Origin: Cloeon dipterum
Lineage: Eukaryota; Arthropoda; Insecta; Ephemeroptera; Baetidae
Direction: 5' to 3'
NCBI RefSeq assembly: GCF_949628265.1
Contig: NC_088790.1
Location: 13,892,545 to 13,956,544, forward strand
DNA length: 64,000 nt
Part shown: in pieces, positions 62,116-64,000 of the stretch
How the letters are laid out: each line of letters opens with the position of its first letter
How positions within the stretch are numbered: the stretch's first letter is position 1
The notes under the pieces: generated by a model
What the model was told of the DNA's origin: nothing
Database searches by the model: none
What the model saw: the letters and a program-made list of their open reading frames with translations, nothing else
Made by a program: the position numbers and the translations under genes

Positions 62116-64000
62116 CTGGAAAATTACATGAAACAGTCAGTGTTGAATTTTAAGTAGTTTGAAAAAGATTCAATGATAAAAAAAAGTTGTAACTGACAAA
62201 AGTGGGAAAATGGTAGACCAATTTTCCCAGTTAACTGCTTGTTTAATTTTTTAAGAAACACAAAAATATAATTCACATAATTAACATACACATCTCGATG
62301 ATTTTACACTCATATGCTAAAATTATAAATTAGTTTGGGATCACCTTTCAAGCAAGAATTTTAAGCTTATATCACGATTTATCGCACCCTTACACCAATT
62401 AGGGTAGCCTTCAAAGTGTATAATTGAAGAGCAATGTTCACTGGATTTCCTCTTGATAAAAATTAAACGCATTGAATTTGAGCCAGATGTTTTTGTATCG
62501 TGTAATCATTCCAAACTTTTTAAATATTTTAATTTCCATTTTTTCATCGCTTTCAATCTACGAATCAAAATACGACAGATACTTTCAAATTCCTTGAAAG
62601 TATCTGTCGATTTTCATTTGTGAATATAAAAAAGACAGCCAGAAGTTTCATAACAGTAGTGGAATACATTTTTACAAGAGTCAATCTTTTGCAAACGCAC
62701 ATTCAAACAGCTGAAAACCGTTTGCCATTTTTCATCCAATCAATTTCGCTCGGCTCGCAACTTTTTCTCGAGATATGGCGGGGGCACTTTATCCCTGAAA
62801 CAATATTCTAGCACATTTGACACGCGCCCCATTTTTCTTGCGACATTTTCGATTCAATTCCGAGGAGCAGCGAGCCGAAATCTTTGCCAGAGTAATCCCG
62901 TCGATTTTTCACCGCTCTCGCAGTTTTTCCAAGCGGGCGCGTCACATCATTCCGCGCGTGCATGTTTCAGTTTGTTAGGCTTCGCGTCGGACATGCATGT
63001 CAACCGGGTTGCATAACCTCGTCTGCCTCGAATGAAGCAAGAATAATGATGTGGGGGTTTTATCGTGCTGTCTACAAGATAAAGAAGACGGACTGACAGG
63101 GGTTTTTAGCAACCTGCTCGCATGTCGCCTTCATATTTCATAAGCGGCTCTTTTTAATGTCCTGCCTGCTCCCGCCAAGATTCGGTGTACGCATACAGCG
63201 CGCGCGGTTAATAAATGAGATGTTGCTCCGAACCGGGCACACATGTTTTTATAAATGCGGCAGACAAGCAGAAGAAGGGCTTGCGTCTTCTCTCTCGCCA
63301 CGCGGTGAAAAATGGCCAGTTTTGTGGTTTGCACTTGGGAAGCAAGCGCTCGCAGCAGAGGAAAGAGCAACTTTACTGCCAGTGTCAGCAGCTTTTTATT
63401 GTGCGATTACCATAATCTCGCGAGTTTTCATTTAAGAGCCTCTTACATCGAGTAAAAATTGGATACTTAAAATGTATTTACGCGGGAAATCCAGAAAAAT
63501 GTAAGACAAAATTGAAAAGTACCGATGTTGACGAAATATATAAAAATTTATTTTAAAACCTTCCGGGGATGCTAAACAGGACAAAGTTTATTGAACGTTT
63601 TTAACAGTCTTAAATACATCGCAAGTGGTTTCTCGATCATCTTTTATAGACTAATTATATAAAATAGGAGCCGCATTTTTTTAAAACGTTTTGTTTGCAC
63701 ACCATTGGATCAAGAATTTGTTGTAACACTCATTGGTTTGCTTTTACGAAAATGTTGAAAATCTCTCTTTAAAGCAAATGAAAACGAAAGGCAACTTTTG
63801 AATAGTCTTTGCCAACTACGTTTTTGTTTTCAATCTGCTGATTGGGCAGAAAAAATCTTGAAAATTATTACAAAAATTTCTAATGCTTCAAGAGTCGTGT
63901 TTATCAATTTTGGAGCTTTACGAAAAAAAATACATGATCAATTAAAATATCTTATAGAAATAAATTAACGTAAATTAATAAACTCCAATTAGCACGTATT
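62116..64000 (-). other. Next upstream intron of the TMTC gene (partial)
   Basis: Runs to the right edge without another coding exon that I can recognise. It contains a strong short hairpin at 62573-62609 and a GC-richer island at about 62.8-63.4 kb. Confidence 0.5.
62573..62609. repeat. Perfect 16-bp hairpin with a 5-nt loop
   Basis: CGACAGATACTTTCAA is followed after ATTCC by its exact complement TTGAAAGTATCTGTCG. Pairing continues imperfectly outward (ATCAAAAT / ATTTTCAT). It is shorter than a normal animal pre-miRNA, so its nature is unknown. Confidence 0.7.

Overview
This is a eukaryotic nuclear window, most likely from an arthropod and probably an insect. It has AT-rich introns, many of them 50-100 nt, with GT-AG borders and AATAAA poly(A) signals. 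It carries animal genes (a ciliary TMEM138 homologue, a collagen lysyl hydroxylase, oig-4-type immunoglobulin proteins, a TMTC O-mannosyltransferase) and decayed transposon fragments. I do not call a species. All gene models were spliced by hand; intron phases close for every model, but there is no transcript evidence.

Layout. (1) 791-4420, minus: complete 8-exon gene for the mitochondrial processing peptidase beta subunit (473 aa, zinc-peptidase motif intact), including one GC-AG intron. (2) 4616-5392, plus: TMEM138, head-to-head with the peptidase gene across 195 bp, which suggests a shared bidirectional promoter. (3) 6187-19334, plus: a procollagen-lysine 2-oxoglutarate 5-dioxygenase (PLOD) locus with unusual modularity. 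It has two alternative signal-peptide starts, one shared N-terminal glycosyltransferase half (exons 2-9), tandem alternative exons 13a/13b, and two complete C-terminal dioxygenase cassettes (exons 10-15 and 10'-15'). Each cassette has the same phases, its own stop and its own poly(A) signal. (4) 11966-14635, minus: two tandem oig-4-like secreted single-Ig genes nested antisense in the 3.5-kb intron that separates the two enzymatic halves of PLOD. (5) 19335-40188: about 21 kb with no recognisable gene. (6) 40189-62115, minus: the last two coding exons of a TMTC (TMTC2-like) gene, separated by a 21.6-kb intron; the rest of the gene lies beyond the right edge.

The noncoding right two thirds alternates AT-rich sequence with GC-richer, CpG-containing islands of about 0.3-1.2 kb every 1.5-2.5 kb. 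It also holds a TTAA-flanked inverted-repeat element with decayed relatives, a long foldback element, a LINE 3' end, a (GA)n tract and several hairpins or palindromes.

The strongest candidate for something undescribed is the PLOD locus. By exon choice it could make lysyl hydroxylases that share one N-terminal half but use either of two diverged, apparently intact catalytic domains. The adjacent antisense Ig genes lie in exactly the intron across which that choice would be made.
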